Source: Candolleomyces eurysporus (taxonomy: Eukaryota > Basidiomycota > Agaricomycetes > Agaricales > Psathyrellaceae). Taken from it: DNA of 64,000 nucleotides. Positions 23,154 to 36,039 of the stretch are shown in pieces. The stretch's first letter is position 1; every line of letters begins with the position of its first letter. The notes under the pieces were generated by a model. That model did not search any database and was not told the origin of the DNA. It saw only the letters and a program-made list of their open reading frames with translations. The position numbers were made by a program, and so were the translations under genes. The DNA is taken from positions 40,304 to 104,303 of the forward strand of contig JANBPK010001479.1 in NCBI GenBank assembly GCA_027579435.1, written 5' to 3'.

Positions 23154-26100
23154 ATGGTTAGCGTCATTTCTGGCGTCGGTGGAACAACGAACAAGTGGTC
23201 AAGATCCCTTCGCAAGCATCTAAACTTCTACCGTCTACACCTTATCATCTTGTGAGCACTACTCCACTTCCGTGGTTGTGGAACGGCCTATTGACGGCAT
23301 CCAACCAGCACCGTTACTCCGCTCTTCTTCTCCGTCATCTTCTACCTCAGCAATGGCAGATACAAGATTTCTTATATCGACTCCCTCTTCAACTGCGTTA
23401 GCGCGATGACCGTATGCGGGCTGGCCACTGTGGATCTCAGTACTTTGACACCATGGCAGCAAGTCCTCCTGTTCATACAGATGTGCATCGGCAGTCCCGT
23501 ACGTGTCCTTTTGTTCGTCGGTGCTCCCTCTCCGCCACAATTCTCATGGCTTTCGCAGGTCGTGGCATCGTGGGTAATGGTGTTCATCCGAAGGTGTGTT
23601 GCCAACATAAACTATTACACAGCTTGTTGAACCGAGTATCATGATTTCAGGCGGTACATCCGGACCAGCTGTTCACACGTATTCGCTGATTTTATGGCGA
23701 GAAAGGAGTCGGAGGCGCAGCGAAAGGGATCGTGGCGCAAGCTTCTATGTAATATGGGAATTCCGTCTCCAACGCCTACCATTGATTCCGACGAGGAGCG
23801 CCAGGAGAAGGGCGGCAGGCCTCGTACTCCTCAGAAACTGCGACCAGACATGATTCGGCGTATGGACGAGGAACCGCCCAAGCTCATCAATCCCAGCGGA
23901 CTGGTTACTGGCCCGACCCCCCAAATCAAAGTGACGACTGCCACCCCGGCTGAGAGTACTGAAAGCGTTGGACGGGCTCCATCTTCTTCGGAAGAACCGA
24001 GTACCGAAGAGTGAGTACTTTTTTCACTGCACCAGGCATTACATCATTCATATTCTTTTACAGGAACAGTCCAGCAGGTAGAAACGAGGCCATGTTTTGC
24101 ACAGGAACCTACTAATTGTTTTCCACTTCTAGATTCATCCGCGAAGCACAGCGATGCCTTNCCCCCGGGTCTTGACAGTCGAGTTTGTGGAAGACCTTCC
24201 GAGACCCCGGCTGCGTGTTCATCCGACCATTGGGACTATTGCAGAACATGATACTGGTGATAACGGTGGTGAGGATCCATCCCATCTAGTTCCGTCTCGC
24301 TGAAGCTAATCATTTTTGGTTTTGGACTAGACCGCGCATCCAGACGCTTTTCCACAAATGTCTCACTCAGTAATCACCCCTCCCAGCAGACCACTACGCA
24401 TTCCCTCCGGACGGCTCATAGTCACCCTTCACTTTTGAGCACCAAGCACCAAGGCTACGGTGGTTTCCCAATGCCTTTTACGATCATCAAGCGATTATTC
24501 CGCAGATATTTCCCAAACGCCGATCGCAAGCTTACGCGAACCATGACCATACCTGTCACGACGTCCCTCGTTTCTTATCCAACGAAACAACCTCACGAAA
24601 AACATGCCACTTATATCCGCGAAAATATGAGAATCGGCCGCAACTCCCAGTTTGATACTACGAGTATCAGCCAAAACCAACTCATTGAAATTGCCTATAT
24701 GGAATACCAGGCGCTGGGTTTACTCCTTTGGGTTATTGCCTTGGTTTGTGTTACCCGTCCTTTCATGGCTTCTGCCGTGCTAANTTTTTTTTTTCCTTAT
24801 TCCCAGTATCATATCGGGTGTCAATTGATCGGGTTCGTCGTCATTGCACCCTACATATCGACATCCCGCTGGAAGGATGCTTTTGTACCCCCTGCGTTGG
24901 TTCGCCCGGTCAATACTGTTTGGTATGCCCCTTCACGATTGTGAATCAGTCAGAATGTTCACGTTATATCCAGGTTTTCATGGTTCCAGACTGCCTCTGC
25001 GTATACGAACACGGGAACGTCCCTGGTCGACCAATCCATGCTTCCTTTCCAGCGGGCGTACCCTATGATTTTCTTTCTGATATTCCTCATTCTGGCTGGC
25101 AACACATGTTTTGTAAGTCATCCATCTTTTTTTCATTTCCGCGTTTTTCTGACTCCCTAAATTTAGCCGATCTTGTGAGTGCTAAAACTGCGCTTTTTTC
25201 CCCTGATCTGACGTTGAATGTCACCGAATAGTCTGCGCTTTTTCATGTGAGTCTATCACAAACTTCGGACCATATCTGACACTCAATCGCATCTCGTGGC
25301 TTCAGCTGGATTCTGTCGAAGATGTGCAAACAAGATGCCGACTTGCACAAAGTACTATCTTTCCTTCTCGATCATCCTCGCCGCTGCTTCCTCTACCTTT
25401 TCCCTTCACATCAAACATGGTTTCTCCTGACTGTGGTCATCTTATTGACGTGAGTTTTGTGATTATAATTATCCCTGACCAATTACTCAGTGTCTTGCAC
25501 ATTAACCACAGGTCGATTGATTGGATATTCTTCCTCGTTCTCGATCTCGGGAACGTGGTGCTGGAATCAATCCCCGTTGGAGTGCGTGTCTTGGACGGGC
25601 TGATGCAAGGCATAGCAGTCCGCGCAGCTGGCTTTGCCATCGTACCTCTTGCTGCATTGGCTCCCGCTGTCAAGTACGGACCTCACCCGCATGCCCTCGA
25701 CTCTGGTCTGATGACCGTTTTTCTAGGGTTCTCTATGTGATTATGATGTATATCAGCGTCTGTGAGTGCTAAAATCCCTCAGAGTGATTCTACCGTGCTG
25801 ACACTCATGTTGAGATCCCATTGCCATGAGGTGACTTTGTTTTTCCGGATCTACCTGAATTTATTTGACGAGTTTCTCCACAGTATCCGCTCCACAAATG
25901 TGTACGAGGAAAAGTCTTTGGGGGTCTTCCACTCCGATGAACGAATCGAAACACGGGAGGAAAACTTCAGACACGAGGGACCTCGGATAACTGTTTGGAG
26001 TCGATACCTTGCGATGCACATGAAGCAGCAGCTTGCCTTTGGTGAGTTTCGCCCCCTCGATTATTAATTTATGAGACGTACTGACTTGTCTCCAAAGATA

Positions 26101-27000
26101 TGTGGTGGATCGCGATCAGCTTGTTCTTGCTTTGCATCGCCGAGGTGAATATCATTGAATTCGTTTCTCCTTGTCCTCCTCTAATCTGCAACTCCAGAGC
26201 CACCATCTTACCGATCCCAGCAAGTTCGAATGGTTTACTATCTTCAACGTTTGTCAGTCTTGTTATCTCCCTCTTATGAATGTCTACTCAACGTCGCTTA
26301 GTGTTCGAATTAGTATCTGCCTATGGCACTGTCGGCCTCAGTCTCGGCCTTCCAACGGTCTGTCTTTCTTATTCCAAGTTATTTTCAGCACTCATTCTTT
26401 TCTTAGAACAATTACTCCTTCTCTGGGTCCTTCCGGGGAATCTCTAAGCTCATCATCTGTGCAGTGATGATTCGGGGTCGTCATCGTGGCCTCCCTGTCG
26501 CTATAGATCGCGCCGTGATGTTCCCCCGGGAGTATCAGGACTCTGATTCAGGAACAAGTAACCTGGACGAGACTGAAGAAGACATGCAACTCGATACCGA
26601 ATCTGCCTCTCAGTCGAGGGCTTTTTCGAGCCAGCGAGAGCTTCGAAGATCTCTCACAAAAACTCTCACACCTATCCGATCATCTAAACCAGCCTTCCCT
26701 GGAATCAACGAGTCCGATGAAGCGTCCTATATGGAGGAAAACCGAGAAGATGGAGATTCTTTCAGAGCCAAACTTGACGACAGCAGACGTTTCAAGAACT
26801 CTCGTCCTCATCCTAGAACCGGGTCTGTTGACTCAGCACGTTCGCGCAGCGACTCATCGTCTCTCAGCTCCTATCATCGAAGCGAGGCCTCCTCCAGCGC
26901 AGATTTTGCCGATAACGAGGGACCTCGCAGCGGCGTCTCCGCGAACGACAATCATTCGGCGATACAAAGCATACCAAACCCAAACACCCATCACGACTGA
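23154..27000 (+). CDS. TRK1: TRK-family high-affinity potassium transporter
   Basis: Plasma-membrane K+ uptake protein, built like other fungal Trk proteins. After MVSVISGVGGTTNKWSRSL and a first intron, the protein gives FFSVIFYLSN and the first pore region FNCVSAMTVCGLATVDLSTL. A long hydrophilic cytoplasmic loop follows (RMDEEPPKLINPSGLV, then acidic and basic stretches to about 24680). The other membrane/pore segments come next, including WIDWIFFLVLDLGNVVLES and the last pore ELVSAYGTVGLSLGLPTNN. The hallmark C-terminal KLIICAVMIRGRHRGLPVA is present, with a Ser-rich tail ending at TGA 26998-27000. About 15 short introns; several joins were made by eye and not all were checked. The N at 24162 breaks the frame; ignoring it reads AFPRVLTVEFVEDLPRPRL cleanly. 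Confidence 0.88.
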
Positions 27001-27669
27001 CACGCCTGCCACGACTCATTACGACACCCATGAAGCTTCTTCACGCCCGCAATCTAGAGAACACATAGATCTATCCAATCATACTGTATCTTCAGGCCNT
27101 TTTTTCCGAGCATTTTGACTTTGACCATAGAGTTTACCCATGCCCTCAATTCTACGTTCAGTGCCCGCGTTTCCTTCAGTGTTGCGGCTATTAGTTGGTA
27201 TTTTACGCTTGTGCATTAGTCTGTATTTTTCTTGGTGGTATACATTAGTTGTTGTTTGCTTACTCTCGGTGCTGTCGGGCTTCGGACCGTCTTTTGCGAC
27301 CATGCTGGACCGTTCCGAGTCGGTGTTGGGTTTTTCGCAAATTCCGACACTTCTTCGTCGATAACAGATAGGGTGAAGGCTGGTTATCGTTTACTCTGGT
27401 TACTCGTTACTGACATAAATATAGTCTAGGAAGCACCGCTGCTGACAATGCTAGGAAAATGCAGCTGTCATGAACAATTGTCGATTCAAATGAAGGAATG
27501 ATACTCAGACACTGACCATGCGTGAACGCATGACTATTTTGCCGCCTTAGACGGACTCGTCGTTTTCCCCTTGTATAAGAAGAGCGGGCACATCAACTTG
27601 AACTAAACTTATAAACTTCTCTGATCTACCACCAACTCGTCAACGACCTCAGTGAAATCAGTCTGTGCA
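27001..27669. other. TRK 3' flank and aldo-keto reductase promoter
   Basis: No gene. TATAAA at 27610-27615, 55 bases before the next start codon, is a possible core promoter element. An N at about 27099 adjoins a T-run. Confidence 0.4.
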
Positions 27670-28757
27670 ATGTCGATCCCACTCTCTGACGGTACATCTG
27701 TTCCCTGGCTTGCCTGGGGAAACGGGTCCGGCAATGCGAGGCACAACGCCGTTGAGTGCGGCAAGATTGGTCTGGAATCGGGGATTCGACATATCGATAC
27801 CGCTCAGCTGTATCTCAACGAGACCGAGACTGGTCTGGCGATTCAAAAAGCCGGACTGCCCAAGCAAGAGGTGTACGTGACGACCAAAAGTGAGCAGTGG
27901 CTTCTTCCTTTTGACCCCAATCTCAATTACTGACTACAATTGTAGTTTCGGACAGGGGCGATAAGGACACTGCTATTCCAGTTCCTATCGATGAGGTTCG
28001 CGAGGCTGTTCAAGGATCATTGGACAGGCTCGGTTTCGTCCCCGATTCCTTCCTGATCCACAACCCTTTCGTGGCTCCACCCGGCCAGCTGAAGGCCTTG
28101 TGGAAAGTCCTTGAAGAGCTGAAAGATGAGGGCAAACTCAAGAGCATTGGTGTCAGCAATTTCCGCCCACAGGACCTCGAAGCTATCCTCGATGGGGCAA
28201 AGCACAAACCTGTCATCAACCAGGTAGATACTGACTTTTTTTGCGCTATTCGTTTGCAGTAACTAATTCATTTCCAGATGGAATATCACCCCTATACGTT
28301 GGCCCACTTGGAACCGGTCTTGGCGATTCACGCCAAGCATGGGATTGTAACGACCTCATTCGGTCCTCTTACTCCTTCTCTCAGGCATCCTACCGGAGGG
28401 CCTCTGAAGCCTATCCTCGCGCGAATCGCCGAGCGGCTGACCAAGAAGTATGGAGAGCCAATCGACAGTAACGCTGTCCTACTTCTGTGGACGAAGGCTC
28501 AAGGAGTGGTCGCTATCACCACGAGTGCCAATCCAGACCGTATCAAGGCCCTAGGCAAAATCGCCCAATCCAACTGGGAACTAGAGCAAGACGAAATCGA
28601 TGAGATAACGCGTGTGGGCAAGACGATTCACTACCGACACTATGTAAGTAAAAAGATCCAAGCTCTGAGAAGATAGGATGCTTACGACACGTTTTCACCG
28701 CCCCAGACGGAACATATGGAAGTAGACTTCCCTCTTCCCAATCTTCCAAGTCAATAG
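27670..28757 (+). CDS. Aldo-keto reductase
   Basis: NAD(P)H-dependent oxidoreductase of the AKR superfamily, cytosolic; the substrate is not predictable. Exons 27670-27889, 27946-28223, 28278-28643 and 28707-28757 give exactly 304 residues, normal for the family. The catalytic tetrad is visible: Asp and Tyr in GIRHIDTAQLY, Lys in VYVTTK, and His in SFLIHNPF. KLKSIGVSNF and VINQMEYHPY are the usual barrel strands, and VAITTSANPDRIKAL is the cofactor phosphate-binding loop. The start at 27670 follows a possible TATA box at 27610. It stands between unrelated genes, so context gives no substrate hint. Confidence 0.88.
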
Positions 28758-29449
28758 CCGCGGATAGGCATCGTGTTTTTTCAGGTAAATGGTAAATGTA
28801 GAGACGTTTGGAATAGATTATAGCCTTTCTACGCCCGACTCGGAGCAACTGTTGCAAATAGCGAACCCTCAGTAAATGGACACGAGCATTTCTGAATTCA
28901 GTGTTTCCTATCGATCATAACTTGAGACCAGTACCGGGAGAGTGGCCTCTGGCTCGAGGAGGTGCTGAAACCATGAGGCTGGGCACGAGGCATAAAGGGG
29001 GTATCGCTTGTGGGCTCAACGGACTTTGACAATTAAACTGAATATACCCGTGCAATAGAAAGCCAAATAGTGGTTATCAGCGCGAACGATATGACCTATG
29101 TTGTACTACAGCAACCCTGATAAGCAGTTAACGTTAACGAAAGGCAGTTGGGGCAATCGTGTCATCGAGGAGCCTGCGCTTGATGACCGATCAGGGAATG
29201 CGTCATGCACGAGGCGCTGGAACACTAATCGGTCATCCGTGCACCGTTGGGCCAAGGACTCCAACTCCTACAAAAGCCTTCATACGAAGTGGAATTGGGA
29301 GGCAGATACTCTTCCAACTCCCCCATTGCCCAAATTCGCCACCGGTTCCTTTTTTAGCACCATAAAGGTCTGCCTCTCTTAATGTAGCAAGCGTTTGTTC
29401 TTAAATTGACCGAGCTCGGCTTTAGTCGACCTTTCAGAGTTACTTCGAC
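28758..29449. other. Intergenic region
   Basis: About 690 bases with only short frames on either strand. I see no domain, RNA gene or repeat. It holds the 3' flank of the aldo-keto reductase and the upstream region of the next gene. Confidence 0.5.
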
Positions 29450-30164
29450 ATGGACATCTGCGCACTTTTACAAACTATGAAGTTGGACGACCGACAGGTA
29501 AGCTTGCCTTTCATTTTTGTTATTACTCCGTTGACACTTTCTTGAGCCAGGAGGGGTCAAACGAGTCCGGTTCAAACAGCTGCCCAAGGGCCGTGCTCGA
29601 AGAGCCCATGATGATCGAGGATCCCCAGTACCAGGTATATAGCACTCACTATATTGCTCTAAAACCCCTGCTAATTACTTGGGATACTTCCTTTCATCAT
29701 CGTAGTCCGACGAGGGGTCGGAATGCTCGGTTCCAAACACAAGCACCCCCTCGCCACGCGCAGAAGTCTACGGATGTGCGTATCTGCGGATGATCCGATC
29801 CCAGATGGACGAGTTTCCAACCACAGGCGGCGAATACGTCGAAGCCATCTTTACTCACCGCGAAATATTCGCTGTACACCCCGTAGCTCACCGGGACTGT
29901 GCGAGGAGTTTCAGTGATATCGCGTCGGTACTGGAGAAGAGGGGGTGGAGGTCGGATCGCGACTCTGACACAGAGGCGGTAGCGGCGTTCAGACATGAAG
30001 CATGGGTGATCGCCAACTCTATGTAAGTGAGATGTTTGTAGGGTGTCTTTGGAAGTGTCTAATCATCGCGTTTATCGTTCAGGCCATCATCACCACCAAG
30101 GGAGACTCAGCCTTCTTATAGTCGAGGAACATCCTCCGTTTGTGTTCTTCCGCCTGCGTATTAA
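29450..30164 (+). CDS. Conserved-looking protein of unknown function
   Basis: Four exons (29450-29497, 29551-29634, 29706-30022, 30083-30164) sum exactly to 176 residues. The protein starts MDICALLQTMKLDDRQ. A Ser/acidic stretch follows, then a compact, probably folded core of about 85 residues (EVYGCAYLRMIRSQMDEF, GGEYVEAIFTHREIFAVHP, SFSDIASVLEKRGWRSD, FRHEAWVIANSM). The tail is Pro/Ser-rich. There is no signal peptide or membrane segment. I do not recognise the family. All exons have proper splice sites, and the frame holds over three introns, which supports a real gene. Confidence 0.6.
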
Positions 30165-30510
30165 TCTTCTACTATTTATTTCCATGCTCTTTACCCAATG
30201 AAACGTTTTATGATACCCTTTCGTGTCTACTGTCACGATGACTCTTCGATTGGACCATATTTCGACAAGTGACTCGCACGCTGCTTTGAGGGATCCCAGG
30301 GGCTTTCCAGGGTTTTCCAGAACCATGGTTGATCGTCGTTGTCGGGAAAGCGAACCCCGGATCAATGACTCGGAATCTGGTTCGGAGGTCCACATGCTGC
30401 GCATTAAGAAGACCTAGATAAGTGGGAAAGCTCTCAGATCGTGCGTTTATTCTACCTCTGTGTGACATATCGCGACCTTCCCCTCTCTGATCTCGCCTGT
30501 ATAAACACCA
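30165..30510. other. Short intergenic region
   Basis: No gene seen; it separates two genes transcribed in the same direction. It probably holds the terminator of the upstream gene and the promoter of the GNAT gene. Confidence 0.4.
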
Positions 30511-31363
30511 ATGTCTGCCTACGGTGCCATTACACGTTCACAAACCGGAAAGGCTCTTTCGCCGCTCGCCTCAACAATTTGGAGATCGAAGACAAGATCG
30601 GGGTCCCTCGAGGATGTGGCCGTTTACCATTTACGATTGGAAGCCGCTCGGGGGCTCACGGGACTACTGGAATATATGCACAGTGTGTTTTCAAAGGTAC
30701 TGGAGGAAGGGCGGACGTATCCTCAAGAGGGGTATCTCGATCAGAATGCGTTCGAATCTTACTTCGGTGCAGAAGATATATTCGTAGGAGTAGCATTACC
30801 CAACAAAGTTTTGGGAGAGACATTCGAAACCAGAGAAACGTCTGTCGAGATTCTGGATGCCAAAGGAACCCGTAGCTGGGAGGAGGCGATTGCTGGTTTT
30901 TACTATGTGCGTCGCCCGTCGGTTTGTTCACCGGACATCCCTCTGACATATCACTAGGTAAAACCCAACTATCCTGGTCGTTCGTCTCACGTAAATCACT
31001 ATACTCGACACAAGAGCAACTGAGCTGATATTGTCCAGATATGCAACGGTGGTTTCGTGGTTCCCTCCATCAACCAAGGGAAGGGCTATGGCACGGCGTT
31101 GGGCGAATCTTATCTCCACTATGCACCTAAGCTGGGCTACAGGGGGAGCGTCTTCAATCTCGTCTATGTTAATAACACCGCTTCTGTGAGGTACGTGCCG
31201 CAGGACGAGAAACAGACCATTCAATTTACCTCACTGCAGAATTTGGGAAGGCCTGGGCTTCACCAAGGCTGGTCGCATACCATCGGCAGGAAGACTGAAG
31301 ACGAAAGATGGGGAGGGAGAGGAGTACGTCGACGCCTGGGTATTCTACAAAGATTTCACATAA
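30511..31363 (+). CDS. GNAT-family N-acetyltransferase (MPR1-like)
   Basis: Acetyl-CoA-dependent N-acetyltransferase. The motif set resembles the fungal MPR1/azetidine-2-carboxylate acetyltransferase group, but that substrate is inference. Exons 30511-30906, 30958-30990, 31039-31190 and 31240-31363 sum to 234 residues. The core reads VKPNYPGRSSHICNGGFVVP, then the acetyl-CoA loop with NQGKGYGTALGESYL (the Q/R-x-x-G-x-G/A position is QGKGYG). LGYRGSVFNLVYVNNTASV, WEGLGFTKAGRIPSAG and EEYVDAWVFYKDF complete the fold. The 33-nt second exon is small. It ends 220 bases before tim22. Confidence 0.82.
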
Positions 31364-31583
31364 GGGAAGTAGATACTATGTGAGGGAGGATGAACTTCAA
31401 TATGGGAACCTGACGGTAGACTCGCCGCTTCGGCAATCACAAGTTATGTATTGCACAACAGAAACAAACAAAGACTCCCCGGTTCCAAAATTTGGACTCG
31501 GGGAAGTAGTGACGTTTCCGATTTGGGCTTTACTTCACCCTTCTACTGCGCTCTCGTGGGTTGAGGTCGCTGGACGGCACACT

Positions 31584-32328
31584 ATGAATCCAAGCACAAA
31601 CCACCTCCCCGGCACGGTTCCAATATGGAAGCGAGGGGAAGAACCACTACCTCCGGGTCTGACTGAAGAGGACCGGCCCATGCTCGAGCAGCAGAAGAAA
31701 TGGGAAGGGTACGCGGGTATGGCTATGGAATCGTGTGCTACAAAAACTGTACTTGCCGGTGGTGCTGGTAAGTGCCCTCCTTATCTTCACGATACTGAGT
31801 TTGCTTACACTTCCTGGTCTACGTAGGTTTCGGTATTGGTGCCTTCTTCTCCCTCATGTCTGCTTCTTTTGCATATGAAGACCCATATCTTCGGTCGCAG
31901 ACGCAGACACAGGCTCAATTGAACACTACACAAAAGGCTAGCGCGATATTCAAGGAGATGGGCAAGGGAATGTGGACCAGTGGAAAAGGTTTCGCCAAAG
32001 TCGGAGCACTGTTCGCAGGTATCGAGTGCGTCGTTGAGTCGGTGAGTCCATACCCTTGTTCTGCATGACGTTTCGCTCATGGTGGTCATCCTCCTCTAGT
32101 ACCGAGCCAAAAATGACATTTACAACTCTGTGGCATCCGGATTCATCTCTGGTGGAATCCTAGCACGAAACTCAGGCCCAAAAGCCGTTCTTGGCGGTGG
32201 AGTGGCGTTTGCCGCTTTCTCTGCAGCAATAGACACGTTCATTAGACGTGAACCAGCGGAGTGAGTGCTTCCCAACGTTTCTACTAGTCATCTTACTGAA
32301 TGTATTCCCCTCCTGCAGCGATGACTAG
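31584..32328 (+). CDS. tim22: Mitochondrial inner-membrane translocase subunit Tim22
   Basis: Channel-forming subunit of the TIM22 carrier translocase, which inserts multi-spanning proteins into the inner membrane. Exons 31584-31767, 31827-32041, 32100-32260 and 32319-32328 sum exactly to 189 residues, the usual size. Signature segments are [15 protein letters not shown] joined to [19 protein letters not shown], then [35 protein letters not shown] and [17 protein letters not shown]. Four hydrophobic spans fit the Tim17/22/23 fold. The start at [15 protein letters not shown] was chosen over longer upstream frames because it matches the family's N-terminus. The last exon codes only the end of DDD and the stop. 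Confidence 0.92.
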
Positions 32329-32664
32329 ACCGTTACGATACTTACCCATCTCACTTACTAGATGTAATTTATTGACCAGGTACGATATCAGCAATGTATC
32401 ATATAATCCGGAATACATTATATCCCTCCCATCTCGTACACGTACAACTACAGATCTAATGTAGGGTATAGAAACAAAATCCAGTTGGCGAGTATTAACC
32501 GGAAACAAATACTAACTGTGACTACAATAGAGAAAGCAAATCATTGGAACTCGTAAAGCAGCAAACCATTACAACATGCGTAAAACAAGAGCATTCAAAA
32601 TCCATAGTATCAAAAGACGATTGAGAAAGAGCAGAACGAAAGGAAAATCAAAGCATTCGTAAGG
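32329..32664. other. Convergent 3' flanks of tim22 and the arrestin gene
   Basis: AT-rich spacer between convergent genes; no frame or RNA gene is apparent. Confidence 0.5.
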
Positions 32665-35600
32665 TCAATTGACAACAATGGCTGGCGATGAAGGTCCTGG
32701 AGCGACACATTCGTAAGATGGCGGAGCCTCTCCAAATTCGCTCTCAAATCCGGAGACGAGTCGCTCAAACTGCTGGTTCGATCGCAGGAACTCTGCAGTC
32801 TGAGGATCGCGCGACGTTACAACTCGTAGCGACCTCATGACCGCAGGATCGATAGCGCTAGTCTCTGAGGGGTGGACAGCTTGCACAGTGGCAGCGTCCG
32901 GATGCGGGACGGAGTGATCACCAGCAGCATGACCATGCGAGGGATCGTCGTTGTGATTGTCGTTGGAGTGGTGGCTTCGTATCCGTTCGAGGGCTGCTGG
33001 GAGATGTGCATGGAAGGGACCGAGGTGTATTTCGCTCTGGTCTGACGCTGTCTTCTCTTCCTCCGTCGGGGCATCGTTGGTTTGGCAAGGACAGTTTGGA
33101 AGGACGTGGTTGTCCCTCACAAACGTCTCCTCATAGCGTGGCAAAGACGTCCAATCAGGATTGCATCGACACTGCAAAGGATAGCGGTTTCAATCGCTGG
33201 CTTCTGTATGAAACGGATAATCAACGTACCGATAAAATCTGTACGGGCGTTTGAACGACGATGTCAAATAGCTTTCTCTTTCCCGACTTGTCGACATGCA
33301 AATCATCGCCGCGCTCGACTCTGATGACCACTTTCAACAGATGCGAGATGGTCATGTTCGCCCGTCTGTTCTTGTTCGTGAAATGCATTAGGTTGCAAGA
33401 CGCCGGCAGCTTCAAGTCATGGTGGAAAGCCCATGGACCCGGACCCATCAGCTCAGACGCTATCTCCGATGGGTCATCTTCCGGGTTCAGCAGCTCGTAC
33501 AAGGGTGAGCTTTCCAGAGCGTCGACATCGTCAGATTCGAGTGGGAGAATGGGAACATGATGTTTTCCATGATGCTTGACCGAAAGAAGGTGGAAGCGCG
33601 ATATTGGATCGGAGCGAACCACTCGCCGCATGTTGTTATAATAATCCACCCGTTCTATGACTTTGACTCAGTAACCGATGATTTACGATCCAAGAGAGGA
33701 CGCACCTTCGATAAACACGGCCAGCCGATGTATCTTTACCTTTGCTAGAGGCATGAAGGCAAAGGTAACCGGCATCGTCCCACCAATATGGAAGCTTCTT
33801 CCAGATATTGAGATCAAGTACTGCAGTTGTTGATCCCAATGACGCTCGACGATAATGTTCTCGCTGTCCTCGGTATCTTCCTCCGTTGGACATGCAATGA
33901 CCTGCACCTCTCTGGTCGCTGTGAACTTCGTCTTGAACGCTCCAGGCCGATGAACGTGAGCATAGAGTTTCCAAACCACAGATCCATAGTCGCATTGCAG
34001 GGTGGGAGGCGCCGTACTCGGGATAGTGAAAGATATGGGATAGGTGTAGGTTCCCTTCTTGAACTCCTTCCACCCATTTCCAACGACCTTCTTCTCCTCC
34101 TTCCCTTTGACCTCCTCGGGGGTCAGTCCAAACACCCTGGTGATAGGCTCCCGCGGCCGGGATTTGGATTTTTGGGTATTGAACGAAGCGACATTTGGAT
34201 CGCGGCCAAACAGCCCAGGCGGGTGGTCAGGTCCAGATTGCGCGAAAGCGCTCTCCTCACCTTCGAGAACGGGAACAGGTCTCTCCATCCTTCGCCCTCT
34301 ACTCCTCGCCCTGAACTCATCGCTTGATCTATCACGATTCCGGGGGCCAGGGAAATCGTCATGGCGGTGGACTTCCCGCTCTCTGGAAGGTAACGCAAAT
34401 CTGGTAGCGATTGGGGAGGTAGAGCGTACGACATCGCGCAAGGCATCGGCAACTGCGCTTAAGCTGAACCTAGAGTGGTTCCGGCCTCTACGCTCAAGAC
34501 TCGTGCTAGACTGACGACCAGCTTCCCGGGTGCTGTTCAAGTCCGCAGAGGGGAGTTGGGGATTGCTGCCCTCTTCTTCAGGGGTGTGCCGTAAAGGGGA
34601 GATGGAAGGAGGGCGGGGAATGGATGTATTGGATTCATTGCTCCCGTCCAATGATAGGTTGCTGATATCACTCTGGAGATGCGGGGGATACCCTCGTTCC
34701 TCGCCCCCCGGCAAAGGGTGCGACCCAGAACGTGAGTGTACCAACGACGTCTGGGAACGCTGTGGACGAGGACGCGCGGGGCGAGGAGTTGGCGAAATGT
34801 CGGACATGGGATGTAGTTGCCCATCTTCAGGTACATCACCCATGCTGGGATGTCTAGACAGCGAACGCTCTGCGTGAGAACGCAGAGATAAAGCTGAGGA
34901 CCTTGACGGGCCTATGAACTGGTCATAAGGTTAAGAAAAATGAATGGAATGACAGGACTCACTTCGCTGGTTATTCTGGAGATTGGACTGTAGCTCCGCT
35001 CGGAAATCCTCTAGATTCTGCGATGCGCGATTGCGTGGACTGGGGAATTCATGGCGCGATGCGCCTTGGGCGGATTGGGTGATGGGAGACGCCACATAGG
35101 ACGAAGGGCTGGGGTCGATAGGGGAGTATGGGGGTATAGGAACGTCCACATCTTCGTGGTATGACACGGGAGAACGTTGAAAGTAGTGGGAATCAACGCT
35201 CACTCTTCGCTCTGTTCTGAGAGACCCGAGGAGCGGCGATGTTCCCGAATGACTTTCATCGCTGTGGCGGGCATTCATTGAACGGGAGTTATTTGAGGTA
35301 ACGCTGTCCGAGTGGGTAAAGGGTACACCGGCCGAAGTGCTCGGGAAGTGACTCGGTTGTGATTGTCTGAAAGTGTCATCGATGTCTTCTTCGTCCCAAT
35401 CCAAGGTTGGGTCGTCCAAGCCGGGGGTCACTCCAGGACCCACAGACGCTGCTCTCCTGTTCAGAGCTACAGACGAGTCATTGGCCTTGTAAAAGACCGT
35501 CGAGGCATGGTGAACCTGATGTTTCTCGCAAACCTCTACACGACGAGCGCCGACGCCTGCCACAGATTGGTCGATGAGCTATTTTGGGGATCAGGATACG

Positions 35601-35834
35601 GGACGTACCTTCTGGCCAGGCCGTTGAAGCTGTTGCAACAAGCTCGAGCTCGATGCTCGAAATTTTTGTCGGTTTCGCGAGCTCCAGTACCATCAGACCT
35701 CGGACGAGAGAGGATCTGGTTTCAGGATTTCGATGTGGTCGGCCAGTGGGCCCATCGGTGCGCAGGAAAACTGCAGATTCGGTGAGAAGGATCGAGAGGC
35801 CATTCTTCTTGGGTTTGGTGGTATTCCCAGTCAT
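32665..35834 (-). CDS. Alpha-arrestin (ART-like ubiquitin-ligase adaptor) with a large insertion
   Basis: Predicted adaptor that brings a Rsp5/Nedd4-type ubiquitin ligase to plasma-membrane transporters. The N-terminus starts the arrestin N domain: LSILLTESAVFLRTDGPTG, then VRGLMVLELAKPTKISSIEL and, after an intron, GARRVEVCEKHQVHHAS. The domain is then interrupted by about 450 Ser/Pro/Arg-rich residues. It resumes at FKKGTYTYPISFTIPSTAPP and CDYGSVVWKLYAHVHRPGAF. The arrestin C domain follows (HIGGTMPVTFAFMPLAKVKI, EERVDYYNNMRRVV). Near the C-terminus is GEAPPSYECVAP, containing a PPxY motif for WW domains. The stop is at 32665-32667. The start at 35834 is the first in-frame ATG before the arrestin fold. 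Four introns were read. Confidence 0.8.
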
Positions 35835-36039
35835 TAAGCGGTGAGGGGAGACGGAATGGGCGGAAAGGAATTGAGAATGGTGCCAAGCCTTTCTGCATAT
35901 TATAAACCCGACATGAGAGCCCGGAATGTGAATCCAGACCACCCATGTGCTCAGCCTCGCCGGATCACACAAGCGCCCGCTTTTGTCAGAATCGGGCTCT
36001 GTTGAAAATGCAAAACATACATAGCATTCACATTTATGT

